Position numbers and translations under genes: made by a program
Shown: one piece after another, positions 54,001 to 63,385 of the stretch
How the letters are laid out: each line of letters begins with the position of its first letter
Numbering within the stretch: the first letter of the stretch is position 1
The notes under the pieces: model-generated
Seen by the model: the letters and a program-made list of their open reading frames with translations, nothing else
Databases searched by the model: none
What the model was told of the DNA's origin: nothing
Origin: Pleurodeles waltl
Lineage: Eukaryota; Chordata; Amphibia; Caudata; Salamandridae
Assembly (NCBI RefSeq): GCF_031143425.1
Contig: NW_027150042.1
Span: forward strand, 1-64,000
Direction: 5' to 3'
Length of the DNA: 64,000 nt

Positions 54001-56540
54001 TCCCCCAAGTCTCCCGATAAAAATGATACCTCACTTGTGTGGGTAGGCCTAGCGCCCGCGACAGGAAATGCCCCAAAACACAACGTGGACTCATCCCATT
54101 TTTTGACAGAAAACAGAGGTGTTTTTTGCAAAGTGCCTACCTGTAGATTTTGGCCTCTAGCTCAGCCGGCACCTAGGGAAACCTACCAAACCTGTGCATT
54201 TGTGAAAACTAGAGACCAAGGGGATTCCAAGATGGGGTGACTTGTGGGGCTCTGGCCAGGTTCTGTTACCCAGAATCCTTTGCAAACCTCAAAATTTGGC
54301 TAAAAAAAACACATTTTCCTCACATTTCGGTGACAGAAAGTTCTGCAATCTGAGAGGAGCCACAAATTTCCTTCCACCCAGCGTTCCCCCAAATCTCCCG
54401 ATAAAAATGATACCTCACTTGTGTGGGTAGGCCTAGCGCCCGCGACAGGAAATGCCCCAAAATACAACGTGGACACATCCCATTTTTTGACAGAAAACAG
54501 AAGTGTTTTTTGCAAAGTGCCTACCTGTAGATTTTGGCCTCTAGCTCAGCCGGCACCTAGGGAAACCTACCAATCGTGTGCATTTATGAAAACTAGAGAC
54601 CTAGGGGAATCCAAGATGGGGTGACTTGTGGGGCTCTGACCAGGTTCTGCTACCCAGAATCTTTTGCAAAACTCAAAATCTGGCTAAAAAAACACATTTT
54701 CCTCACATTTCGGTGACAGAAAGTTCTGCGATCTGAGAGGAGCCACAAATTTCCTTCCACCCAGCTTTCTCGCAAGTCTTACGATAAAAATGATACCTCA
54801 CTTGTGTGGGTAGAACTAGCGCCCGCGACAGGAAATGCCCCAAAACACAACGTGGACACATCCCATTTTTTGACAGAAAACAGAGGTGTTTTTTGCAAAG
54901 TGCCTACCTGTAGATTTTTTGCCTCTAGCTCAGCCGGCACCTAGGGAAACCTACCAAACCTGTGCATTTATGAAAACTAGAGACCTAGGGGAATCCAAGA
55001 TGGGGTGTCTTGTGGGGCTCTGACCAGGTTCTGTTACCCAGAATCCTTTGCAAACCTCAAATTTGGTTAAAAAAACACATTTTCCTCACATTTCGGTGAC
55101 AGAAAGTTCTGGAATCTGAGAGGAGCCACAAATTTCCTTCCACCCAGCGTTACCCCTAGTCTCCCGATAAAAATGATACCCCACTTGTGTGGGTAGGGCT
55201 CGCGCCCGCTACAGGAAATGCCCCAAAACATAACGTGGACATATCCCATTTTTTGACAGAAAACAGAGGTGTTTTTTGCAAAGTGCCTACCTGTAGATTT
55301 TGGCCTCTAGCTCAGCCGGCACCCAGGGAAACCTACCAAACCTGTGCATTTTTTAAAACTAGAGACCTAGGGGAATCCAAGATGGGGTGACTTGTGGGGC
55401 TCTGACCAGGTTCTGTTACCCAGAATCCTTTGCAAACCTCAAAATTTGGCTAAAAAAACACATTTTCCTCATATTTCGGTGACAGAAAGTCCTGGAATCT
55501 GAGAGGAGCCACAAATTACCTTCCACCAAGCGTTCCCCCAAGTCTCCCGATAAAAATGATACCTCACTTGTGTGGGTAGGCCTAGCGCCCGCGACAGGAA
55601 ATGCCCCAAAACACAACGTGGACTCATCCCATTTTTTGACAGAAAACAGAGGTGTTTTTTGCAAAGTGCCTACCTGTAGATTTTGGCCTCTAGCTCAGCC
55701 GGCACATAGGGAAACTTACCAAACCTGTGCATTTTTGAAAACTAGAGACCTAGGGGAATCCAAGATGGGGTGACTTGTAGGGCTCTGACCAGGTTCTGTT
55801 ACCCAGAATCCTTTGCAAACCTCAAAATTTGGCTAAAAAAAACACATTTTCCTCACATTTTGGTGACAGAAAGTTCTGCGATCCGAGAGGAGCCACAAAT
55901 TTCCTTCCACCCAGCGTTCCCGCAAGTCTCGCGATAAAAATGATACCTCACTTGTGTGGGTAGACCTAGCGCCCGCGACAGGAAATGCCCCAAAACACAA
56001 CGTGGACACATCCCATTTTTTGACAGAAAACAGAGGTGTTTTTTGCAAAGTGCCTACCTGTAGATTTTGGCCTCTAGCTCAGCCGGCACCTAGGGAAACC
56101 TACCAAACCTGTGCATTTGTGAAAACTAGAGACCAAGGGGAATCCAAGATGGGGTGACTTGTGGGGCTCTGGCCAGGTTCTGTTGCCCAGAATCCTTTGC
56201 AAACCTCAAAATTTGGCTAAAAAAAACACATTTTCCTCACATTTCGGTGACATAAAGTTCTGCAATCTGAGAGGAGCCACAAATTTCCTTCCACCCAGCG
56301 TTCCCCCAAATCTCCCGATAAAAATGATACCTCACTTGTGTGGGTAGGCCTAGTGCCCGCGACAGGAAATGCCCCAAAATACAACGTGGACACATCCCAT
56401 TTTTTGACAGAAAACAGAGGTGTTCTTTGCAAAGTGCCTACCTGTAGATTTTGGCCTCTAGCTCAGCAGGCACCTAGGGAAACATACCAAACCTGTGCAT
56501 TTTTGAAAACTAGAGACCTAGGGGAATCCAAGATGGGGTG
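45050..56540 (+). repeat. 9/10-monomer block family at the right of the array
   Basis: Blocks beginning with the GTTCTGCTACCCAG type monomer recur at about 45,050, 48,890 and 54,640. Segments 46,371-48,000 and 49,820-51,450 are displaced by 3,447-3,449 bp (9 monomers). The preceding segments 45,250-45,490 and 49,100-49,340 are displaced by about 3,846 bp (10 monomers), so one monomer is missing at about 49,340 in the second block. Copies near 55.2-56.4 kb match 45.6-46.8 kb at about 25 monomers. Variants AAAATACAACG and CCAATCGTGTGC are characteristic. Confidence 0.75.
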
Positions 56541-58177
56541 ACTTGTGGGGCTCTGACCAGGTTCTGCTACCCAGAATCCTTTGCAAACCTCAAAATTTGG
56601 CTAACAAAAACACCTTTTCCTCACATTTCGGTGACAGAAAGTTCTGCAATCTGAGAGGAGCCACAAATTTCCATCCACCCAGCGTTCCCCCAAGTCTCCC
56701 GATAAAAATGATACCTCACTTGTGTAGGTAGGCCTAGCGCCCGCGACAGGAAATGCCCCAAAATACAACGTGGACCCATCCCATTTTTTGACAGAAAATA
56801 GAGGTGTTTTTTGCAATGTGCCTACCTGTAGATTTTGGCCTCTAGCTCAGCCGACACCTAGGGAAACCTACCAATCCTGTGCATTTATGAAAACTAGAGA
56901 CCTAGGGGAATCCAAGATGGGGTGACTTGTGGGGCTCTGATCAGGTTCTGTTACCCAGAATCCTTTGCAAAACTCAAAATCTGGCTAATAAAGCACATTT
57001 TCCTCACATTATGGTGACAGAAAGTTCTGCGATCTGAGAGGAGCCACAAATTTCCTTCCACCCAGCGTTCCTGCAAGTCTCGCGATAAAAATGACACCTC
57101 ACTTGTGTGGGTAGACCTAGCGCCTGCGACAGGAAATGCCCCAAAACATAATGTGGACACATCCCATTTTTTGACAGAAAACAGAGGTGTTTTTTGCAAA
57201 GTGCCTACCTGTAGATTTTGGCCTCTAGCTTAGCCGGCACGTAGGGAAACCTACCAAACCTGTGCATTTGTGAAAACTAGAGACCTAGGGGAATCCAAGA
57301 TGGGGTGTCTTGTGGGGCTCTGGCCAGGTTCTGTTACCCAGAATCCTTTGCAAACCTCAAAATTTGGCTAAAAAAACACATTTTCCTCACATTTCGGTGA
57401 CAGAAAGTTCTGGAATCTGAGAGGAGCCACAAATTTCCTTCCACCCAGCGTTACCCCAAGTCTCCCGATAAAAATGATATCTCACTTGTGTGGGTAGGCC
57501 TAGCGCCTGCGACAGGAAATGCCCCAAAACACAACGTGGACACATCCCATTTTTTGACAGAAAACAGAGGTGTTTTTTGCAAAATGCCTACCTGTAGATT
57601 TTGGCCTCTAGCTCAGCCGGCACCTAGGGAAACCTACCAAACCTGTGTATTTGTGAAAACTAGAGACCTAGGGGAATCCAAGATGGGGTGACTTGTGGGG
57701 CTCTGACCAGGTTCTGTTACCCAGAATCCTTTGCAAACCTCAAAATTTGGCTAAAAAAACACATTTTCCTCACATTTCGGTGACAGAAAGTTCTGGAATC
57801 TGAGAGGAGCCACAAATTTCCTTCCACCCAGCATTCCCCCAAGTCTCCCGATAAAAATGATACCTCACTTGTGTGGGTAGGCCTAGCTCACGCGACAGGA
57901 AATGCCCCAAAACACAACGTGGACACATCCCATTTTTTGACAGAAAACAGAGGTGTTTTTTGCAAAGTGCCTACCTGTAGATTTTGGCCTCTATCTCTCC
58001 GGCACCTAGGGAAACCTACCAAACCTGTGCATTTTTGAAAACTAGAGACCTAGGGGAATCCTAGATGGGGTAACTTGTAGGGCTCTGACCAGATTCTGTT
58101 ACCCAGAATCCTTTGCAAACCTCAAAATCTGGCTAAAAAAACACATTTTCCTCACATTTCGGTGACAGAAAGTTCTG

Positions 58178-58409
58178 GAATCTGAGAGGAGCCACAAATT
58201 TCCTTCTACCCAGCATTCCCCCAAGTCTCCCGATAAAAATGATACCTCACTTGGGCCAGGTGCCTGCAACAGAAAAAGGCCACAAACTTGTAGAAATCTG
58301 AGAGGAGCCACAAATTTCCTTCCACCCAGCATTCCCCCAAGTGTCCCGATAAAAATTATACCTCACTTGGGCCAGGTGCCTGCAACAGAAAAAGGCCACA
58401 AACTTGTAG
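58178..58409 (+). repeat. Degenerate array edge with 116-bp direct duplication
   Basis: Two direct copies, 58,178-58,293 and 58,294-58,409, each start in satellite sequence (ATCTGAGAGGAGCC to CCTCACTT). Both then leave the consensus after CACTTG into GGGCCAGGTGCCTGCAACAG and a segment ending CACAAACTTGTAG. The second part still resembles a worn monomer (CCTGCAACAG compared with CCCGCGACAGG). Beyond 58,410 there are 78 bp with no clear similarity to the satellite. This marks the true right boundary of the array. Confidence 0.85.
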
Positions 58410-58487
58410 AGATTATGGGGATAGCACAGCGAGTTGATAAGCACATATTCTTCTTTTATACATCTTTAGGCTGACTCTGCTTTGGGG

Positions 58488-58838
58488 ACCCACACAAGTG
58501 AGGTGTCATTTTACTTGGGAGACTGAGGGGAACGCTGGGGAGTAGGAATTTTGTGCTGGAGAGGTGATCGTACAAACGAAAGTCAGTAATATATGCTTTT
58601 TAAAGCAAATTTTGAGGTTTGCAGAGGAGTCTGGGTAAGAGAATGTTGGGGTATCCACACAAGCCACACCTCCTTGGACTCCTTGGGGTGTCTAGTTTTA
58701 AAAAATGTGTGGGTTTTGTAGGTTTCCCTAGATGAAGGCCGCACCCAGGACCAAAAACACAGGTGCCCCCGCCCCCCCAAACACAGGTAGTTTTGTAATA
58801 TATCATTTTGATATGTCCACATACGTCTGTGATGTGCC
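58488..58838 (-). repeat. Diverged single satellite monomer in inverted orientation
   Basis: Read on the minus strand, this stretch follows the satellite consensus through almost a full monomer. Starting at 58,488 the plus strand reads ACCCACACAAGTGAGGT, the reverse complement of the CACTTGTGTGGGT landmark. GGGAGACTGAGGGGAACGCT, CAAATTTTGAGGTTTGCA, GTCTAGTTTT, GTAGGTTTCCCTAG and GATATGTCCACA then match in the expected order and spacing. By eye, identity to the consensus is around 65-70 percent, far lower than between monomers of the array. It is therefore an old copy that took no part in the homogenisation. Confidence 0.85.
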
Positions 58839-59063
58839 AAACACTAAAATTGTGAAAAGAAACGCACTTGGGCTATGTGAAAAAGCCTCCTCACCCACCA
58901 ACCAAGTTGGTGGCATGCTTCATCATCGGGGTCCCAACTGAGACACCTAGCGTGTCACAAGTGTGCTGCAACGCCTGATTACAGAGGAGCAGGTTTTTTC
59001 ATTTTTACCACGCATACTGGTTGGATTTGGCATGAGGGTGAGTGATGGTTCAGTAGATCAAAT
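58839..59063. other. Spacer with no recognised gene
   Basis: About 225 bp separate the inverted satellite relic from the piggyBac-type element. I see no coding frame worth calling and no satellite similarity. The only structure is a short perfect inverted repeat, CCACCAAC and GTTGGTGG around a 3-base loop, at 58,895-58,913. Confidence 0.5.
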
Positions 59064-59069
59064 TTTATT
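59064..59069 (-). promoter_or_regulatory. Candidate polyadenylation signal AATAAA
   Basis: The minus strand reads AATAAA here, about 690 bases downstream of the transposase stop codon, and I saw no better hexamer between. It directly abuts a TTAA at 59,068-59,071. A hexamer this short is expected by chance in AT-rich sequence, so the call rests on position alone. Confidence 0.3.
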
Positions 59070-59376
59070 AACAAGAGATTTCACAAAAGTGAAATGCACT
59101 GGTAATAACTGAAAGGCCAAAAAACTGAACCAATGACTCACAGCTCGTGAGCTGTAAAGCCACGGCAAGGCACCAACCGCTTTACAGTCCATTCACACTC
59201 CTTTCATACATGTCATGCACAAGACCATTCACGCTGCCAGCCACGGGCCCAGCACATTACAACACTCGCATCGACAGACAGCGCCAGTCAAGGGCCCATC
59301 ACTTTCATACGCCCACATGCCTGATACAGCAATCACACCAGCTGATGAGTGTGTGGACTGGTGTTTGGCTGACACC

Positions 59377-59604
59377 GCTAGCCAAGCGCCACCCCACCCA
59401 TACCGCCAGGCAAGCGCCACCTCAAGCACACCGCCAGCCAAGCGCTACCCCAAGCACACCGCCAGCCAAGCGCCACACCACCCATACCGCCAGCCAAGCG
59501 CCACCCCACGCACACCGCCAGCCAAGCGCCACCCCATGCACACCGCCAGCCAAGCGCCACCCAACGCACACTGCCAGCCAAGCGCCACCCCACGCACACC
59601 GCCA
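59377..59604. repeat. 28-bp minisatellite, eight copies
   Basis: Eight exact-length 28-bp units start at 59,377, 59,405, 59,433, 59,461, 59,489, 59,517, 59,545 and 59,573. Each contains AGCCAAGCGCCACCCCA or a close variant, followed by CGCACACCGCC. It lies in the presumed 3' untranslated region of the transposase gene, 154 bp beyond its stop codon. Because 28 is not a multiple of three and the unit lacks stops in several frames, it creates open frames of 144-159 codons that I do not regard as genes. Confidence 0.93.
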
Positions 59605-59757
59605 TCACTTTTTTTGTTGTTTATAAACAACAAAGAAACCACTAACTAATTATAAAATAAGTACAAGGCTACAAACACAAAAGCTCTAACTAAATACATG
59701 ACAGTAATGCCAACCGTGAAACGGAACATATGAAAATATAAAACAGGCAGTTTACGC

Positions 59758-61551
59758 TCACGGTATTTCCCAATTTTTTTTCCTAGTGTGGTAACTTCTA
59801 AAACAGCCGGGCACACACAGCCAAGGCTTTGAAGGGCATTCGGGGCAGTACATCCGGCTCTCCCTCCGGATTGATCTCCGGGCACATACTCTACATTTCT
59901 TTGTGGGCAAGTCTTTTTTGGGAGTGGGAGGAATGTGATCTGGAAAGTGGCGATCTTTCAATCTAGCCACTTCCTCCACCACTTCTACTCTAGGAACTCT
60001 TGCCCGTTCCACCACAATAAGGCTCTCTATCACTGACTCCTGAAATTTAACAAATGTCATCCTTGACTCAGGTGAACAATCCTTGAACACAATAAAAGCA
60101 TTAAAAGTTGCCAAAGGAAATAAATGTAGGGCTAACTTTTTATACCACACGTAAGACTTACGAAGGGCAGTGTAAGGTTCCAACCTCTGATCTACTCTAT
60201 CAAAACCACCCATGTGCCTATTGTAGTCCAAAATGCACGCAGGTTTGCGCACTTCCGCAACCTGACCCCAAACAGTCACAGGGGAAGTACTCTCATCATG
60301 GATGGTAGATAGCATGTACACATCCCTCCTGTCTGAAAATTTCAGAGCTAGCAGCTCAATATTCCGCAAGGCACTGCACTGTCCCCTCTCAAGTTTTTTA
60401 CAGACAAGCTCCCTTGGATAGCCTTTCCGGTTAGAACGGATTGTGCCACAAGCAACAGTGTCCACTCTAAACAACTCCTTGAACAACTGCACTCCAGTGT
60501 AGAAATTATCTACGTACAAATGGTGACCTTTGTTAAACAGTCGTCTACCAAGTTCCCACACAATTTTTTCGCTAACTCCAAAAGTGGCCGGACAACCAGG
60601 AGTGTCAATACTGGAATCCATACCAGTGTAGACCTGGAAATTATACACATATCCTGTACTGCTTTCTGACAGCATATACAATTTAATCCCATACCGTGCC
60701 CTCTTACTAGGAATGCACTGCTTAAAAACTAAACGCCCCTTGAAAAGGACCAAAGACTCGTCCACACTTATCTCTTTGCCTGGAACATAGACCTCTGAAA
60801 ACCGATCTACAAAATGATCAAGGACAGGCCTAATCTTAAAAAGACGGTCACAATCAGGGTGATCTCGTGGCAAGGCTAAAGCATTGTCTACAAAATGCAG
60901 CATACGAAGAAGAATCAAATAGCGATTACGTGTCATAGTTGCAAGAAATATAGCTGTTGCCATCAAGGGACTAGTAGACCAATAAGAAGCCAGTGACGGC
61001 TTCCTGATCAACCCCATCAAAAAAGTAAAACCTAAAAACGTTTTCATCTCTTCCAGATATGTGGGAACCCACTGAGTAGCTCTAGACTGAGGCCTAAGTC
61101 TGGCAGCGTTGTCCCTCAAATATTGCTCTGCATACAAATCAGTCTGCTCCACAATCTCTTCCAAAAATACATTGTCCATAAACAAGTGAAAGAAATGGAC
61201 AGGCAAAAAGTTTTCCGTATTGACTCTACACCCTGGGAGACCAGTAAATGCAGGTAACTGTGGCTGCTCCATGTTTGGGGCAATCCAGGTGTCAGGTCTT
61301 CTAATGGGAAACCCTTCAGCCCCAGGCTGCTGCACTCTTGGCACATCAATGGCCTCCTCTAAAACAGGCCCTTCATCTGCACTTAGAGTAGCTTCCTCAT
61401 CAGAAGAATACTCTCGGACAGAAAACTCACTGCCAGAATCTCTCACTTCCTCCTCTGCCTCAGATGCAGAGTCAGTCTTGTATTCATGGTCTGAAGACGA
61501 CTCAAAGAGCATGCCAACAACCTGCTGAGTGGTCACTCTGCGGCTAGCCAT
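59758..61551 (-). CDS. piggyBac-family transposase (PGBD4-like)
   Basis: This is an uninterrupted 597-codon gene encoding a cut-and-paste DNA transposase that would excise and insert its element at TTAA sites in the nucleus. The N-terminus (MASRRVTTQQVVGML) leads into an acidic, serine-rich region at about residues 18-75, as is common in the family. A DDE_Tnp_1_7-type catalytic domain covers roughly 110-500. The expected acidic residues are present: D264 in ISVDESL, D348 in LYVDNFYT, and D451 and D454 in GGFDRVDQ. The C-terminus holds a cysteine-rich zinc-binding domain (C553, C556, C569, C572, C579, C583, H588). I chose the first ATG, at 61,551; the frame stays open 12 codons upstream but without an ATG. 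Its context, A at -3 and G at +4, is favourable. Length and motifs are typical of intact members. It could be an active copy or a recently dead one; no inactivating lesion is visible. Confidence 0.93.
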   Translation of the reverse strand: MASRRVTTQQVVGMLFESSSDHEYKTDSASEAEEEVRDSGSEFSVREYSSDEEATLSADEGPVLEEAIDVPRVQQPGAEGFPIRRPDTWIAPNMEQPQLPAFTGLPGCRVNTENFLPVHFFHLFMDNVFLEEIVEQTDLYAEQYLRDNAARLRPQSRATQWVPTYLEEMKTFLGFTFLMGLIRKPSLASYWSTSPLMATAIFLATMTRNRYLILLRMLHFVDNALALPRDHPDCDRLFKIRPVLDHFVDRFSEVYVPGKEISVDESLVLFKGRLVFKQCIPSKRARYGIKLYMLSESSTGYVYNFQVYTGMDSSIDTPGCPATFGVSEKIVWELGRRLFNKGHHLYVDNFYTGVQLFKELFRVDTVACGTIRSNRKGYPRELVCKKLERGQCSALRNIELLALKFSDRRDVYMLSTIHDESTSPVTVWGQVAEVRKPACILDYNRHMGGFDRVDQRLEPYTALRKSYVWYKKLALHLFPLATFNAFIVFKDCSPESRMTFVKFQESVIESLIVVERARVPRVEVVEEVARLKDRHFPDHIPPTPKKDLPTKKCRVCARRSIRRESRMYCPECPSKPWLCVPGCFRSYHTRKKNWEIP

Positions 61552-62045
61552 GATCCTCACTAACAACAAATGGATTGCCAACAACAACTAGCACTAAAAT
61601 AAGTAATAAACAAAGTGTAGCTTTATCACAAAGAGTTATGGACTAAAAAACTATACAACTCACTTGCCTGAACAAGCTACTCACCAGCAACTACTCTGCA
61701 CAGACAAAGCAATCACCAATGATATCCCACTAAAAAGATAAAAGAAAAAAGCAAATTAGACATATGACAAGATAAAATCATTGTGCTCAAATCTAAGGAC
61801 AATTTCACACGCAATAGTGCATTTAGTACACCACCTACAAACATGTCATTCATGCATGTCAACAATACTCCTTTGGAGTAAATTGCTTTCACTTACCTAA
61901 AACATGCTACTATGCAAACTACTGCCAAAACCGCAAGGATCCACGGCAAAGGAAGTTGAACTAGAACAAAAAGAAGAAATAAACTGTTATAATCACAAGT
62001 ACAAATACTTCGCCAGTTGACAAACACCAAGAACTTAGAAATTGT
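61552..62045 (-). other. AT-rich 5' flank of the transposase gene
   Basis: About 490 bp upstream of the start codon hold no other gene. On the minus strand there is a good splice-donor match, TAGGTAAGT, with the exon end at 61,897, and a weaker one, CTGGTGAGT, near 61,685. Candidate acceptors TTATTTTAG near 61,595 and TTTGTTGTTAG near 61,560 lie just before the ATG. These would fit an intron in the 5' untranslated region. That is inference from short motifs; no transcript evidence is available here. Confidence 0.4.
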
Positions 62046-63008
62046 CCCTGGAGCCTAAGTGGCTTCTGCCCCACTAGGAGTCAGATGGGCCTAAAAAAAT
62101 AGGCTGATCTGCCTCCAGAGTGGGCAGAAATGGCCATCACTAACGTGCCCCCTTTGGGGGGGCGACCCTTGCCAAAGGTGCCAACCCCCCACACAAAACA
62201 CACACACACACACAGGATCCATGGTGCCTAAGTGGATTCTGCCCCCTTTGAGGGCAGATGGGCGTAAAAAGATTGGCCGACCTGCCCCCAAGGAGGAGAA
62301 ATGGGCAACAGCTCTGTGCGCCCTTTAGGGGTCGACCCTTGCCAAATGGGGCAAACGGGGGGCACCCCCAGCACTAAACAAAAAAAGGGGAACCAAATAA
62401 AAAAAATCCCTGCCGTATTGGTGGTTTCTGCCCTCCTTGGGGGCAGATGGGCTTACAAAAATAGGCCCATCTGCCCCCAAGGGGGGCAGAGATGGCCAAT
62501 ACGAAATTTCCCCCTTTGGGGGGCGACCCTTGCCCAAGGGTTGCCCCCAAACACACAAAACACACACACACACCTCACAATCCCTGGCGCCTAGTGGGTT
62601 TCGACCCCCCCCCCGGGTGCCCGATCAGCCAAAAACATGCCACCGGGGCAGCAACCCTTGCCTAAGGGATCGCTGCCCTAAAACAAAGAAAATAATTTCC
62701 CTGGTGTCTAGTGGTTTTCTCCCCCCCCCCCCCCCCGGGGGGCAGATCGGCCGAAAAATCGGCCGATCTGCCCTCAGGGGGGGCCGAAATACAGAAAAAA
62801 TTAGCCCCCATTGGGAGCGACCCTTGCCCAAGGGGCCGCTCCCTGAAATACATGCCAAAAATAATTTCCCTGGTGTCTAGTGTATTTCGGCCCCCCCTGG
62901 GGGCAGATCGGCCGAAAAATCAGCCGATCTGACCGAGGGGGGGCCGAAATACGGAAAAAATTTGCCCCCAATCGGAGCGAAAAACTAACACTAAAAAGAA
63001 ATCCCTGG
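62046..63008. repeat. GC-rich tandem repeat of hairpin-forming units
   Basis: Six degenerate units begin with CCCTGGTGCCTAGTGG-like sequence at about 62,046, 62,219, 62,408, 62,582, 62,699 and 62,868; a seventh start lies at 63,003. Unit lengths run from 117 to 189 bp. Most contain an inverted repeat of the form CTGCCCCC..GGGGGCAGATCGGCC, then A-rich loop, then GGCCGATCTGCCCCC. A second, shorter dyad GCGACCCTTGCCCAAGGG follows. Several end in CA-rich microsatellite (62,199-62,214 and 62,561-62,573), and a run of 16 C lies at 62,721-62,736. It sits between the transposase 5' flank and the palindrome cluster. No open frame here looks real. Confidence 0.85.
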
Positions 63009-63043
63009 CGCCCGCGATCGTGGAGCAGGAATCCACTGAAAAC

Positions 63044-63377
63044 AGGCACAGGGGAAAGGAAAAACCCCTTCCTTTCCCCCGTGTCTGCTTCCCCCCCAAC
63101 CCCCAAAGAGGGAAGGACTTACCTTAAAGTCCTTTCTCCCTGACGTGCTGGAAGCAAATGGCTTCCAGCGCGTCCCTCGGCAATATTTGATGACGTTGGC
63201 GCGCTGTAAGCGCGCTGATGTCATCGGATTGCCAAGGGGGGGGGTCGGGGGTGGAAGGGGAAGGGATTCTGGGGGGAGCGCTAGCGCTCTCCTCGTGTCC
63301 CAGGTGCAGGACGAGGTGATATCGTCTAAGGCACCCGGGAACCAGTGCCTTGGACGAGATCACCTCGTCCAAGGCAC
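63044..63377. repeat. Cluster of consecutive palindromes, probable transposon subterminal region
   Basis: At least six dyads follow each other. Arms 63,047-63,061 and 63,069-63,083 match at 14 of 15. Arms 63,113-63,119 and 63,128-63,134 are perfect over 7. Arms of 63,144-63,173 (core GCTGGAAGC/GCTTCCAGC) match at 12 of 13. 63,175-63,237 forms a long interrupted stem including GATGACGTTGGCGCGCT against AGCGCGCTGATGTCATC. 63,276-63,289 is the perfect palindrome GAGCGCTAGCGCTC. 63,345-63,377 has perfect 14-bp arms (GTGCCTTGGACGAG and its complement), and its first 25 bp also pair with 63,310-63,334. Subterminal inverted repeats beside a TTAA are usual for piggyBac ends. Confidence 0.75.
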
Positions 63378-63385
63378 CCTACCGG

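Larger units (their letters stand above)
1..58254 (+). repeat. 383-bp tandem satellite array, about 152 monomers
   Basis: A single head-to-tail array fills the first 58 kb and continues beyond the left edge. The period is 383 bp over long stretches; for example the landmark CACTTGTGTGGG recurs every 383 bp from 28.7 to 31.8 kb. Landmarks in order within a monomer are CACTTGTGTGGGTAG, a GC-rich GCGCCCGCGACAGG, CCCATTTTTTGACAGAAAA, TAGCTCAGCCGG, GACCTAGGGGAATCCAAG, GGGGTGACTTGTGGGG, TTTGCAAACCTCAAAAT, TTTCGGTGACAGAAAG and TCCCGATAAAAATGATA. Monomers differ mostly by substitutions, and variants such as GGACATATCC, GGACACATCC and GGACTCATCC define recurring types. There is no long open frame across monomers, because 383 leaves a remainder of 2 on division by 3. 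I do not recognise the family. It could be a pericentromeric or heterochromatic satellite, or an expanded internal repeat of a large transposon. Confidence 0.97.

Noticed and set aside
1..58254. CRISPR array
   Set aside because: Repeats are contiguous 383-bp units with no short repeat and unique spacer structure, in a eukaryotic setting.
1..58254. CENP-B box in the satellite monomer
   Set aside because: The TTTCGGTGACAGAAAG stretch shares only TTCG with the box consensus and lacks the required A and CGGG positions.
58583..58941. Frames of 68-85 codons over the inverted satellite relic
   Set aside because: They lie on diverged satellite sequence and its flank and have the same chance character as the array frames.
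59068..59071. TTAA here as the left end of the piggyBac-type element
   Set aside because: The inward sequence (CAAGAGATTTCAC) does not match the candidate right-hand terminus (CCGGTAGGGTGCC), so the two cannot be paired with confidence.
59147..59649. Two overlapping plus-strand frames of 159 and 144 codons, and minus-strand counterparts
   Set aside because: They are created by the 28-bp minisatellite, whose units lack stops. The products are low-complexity repeats in several frames at once.
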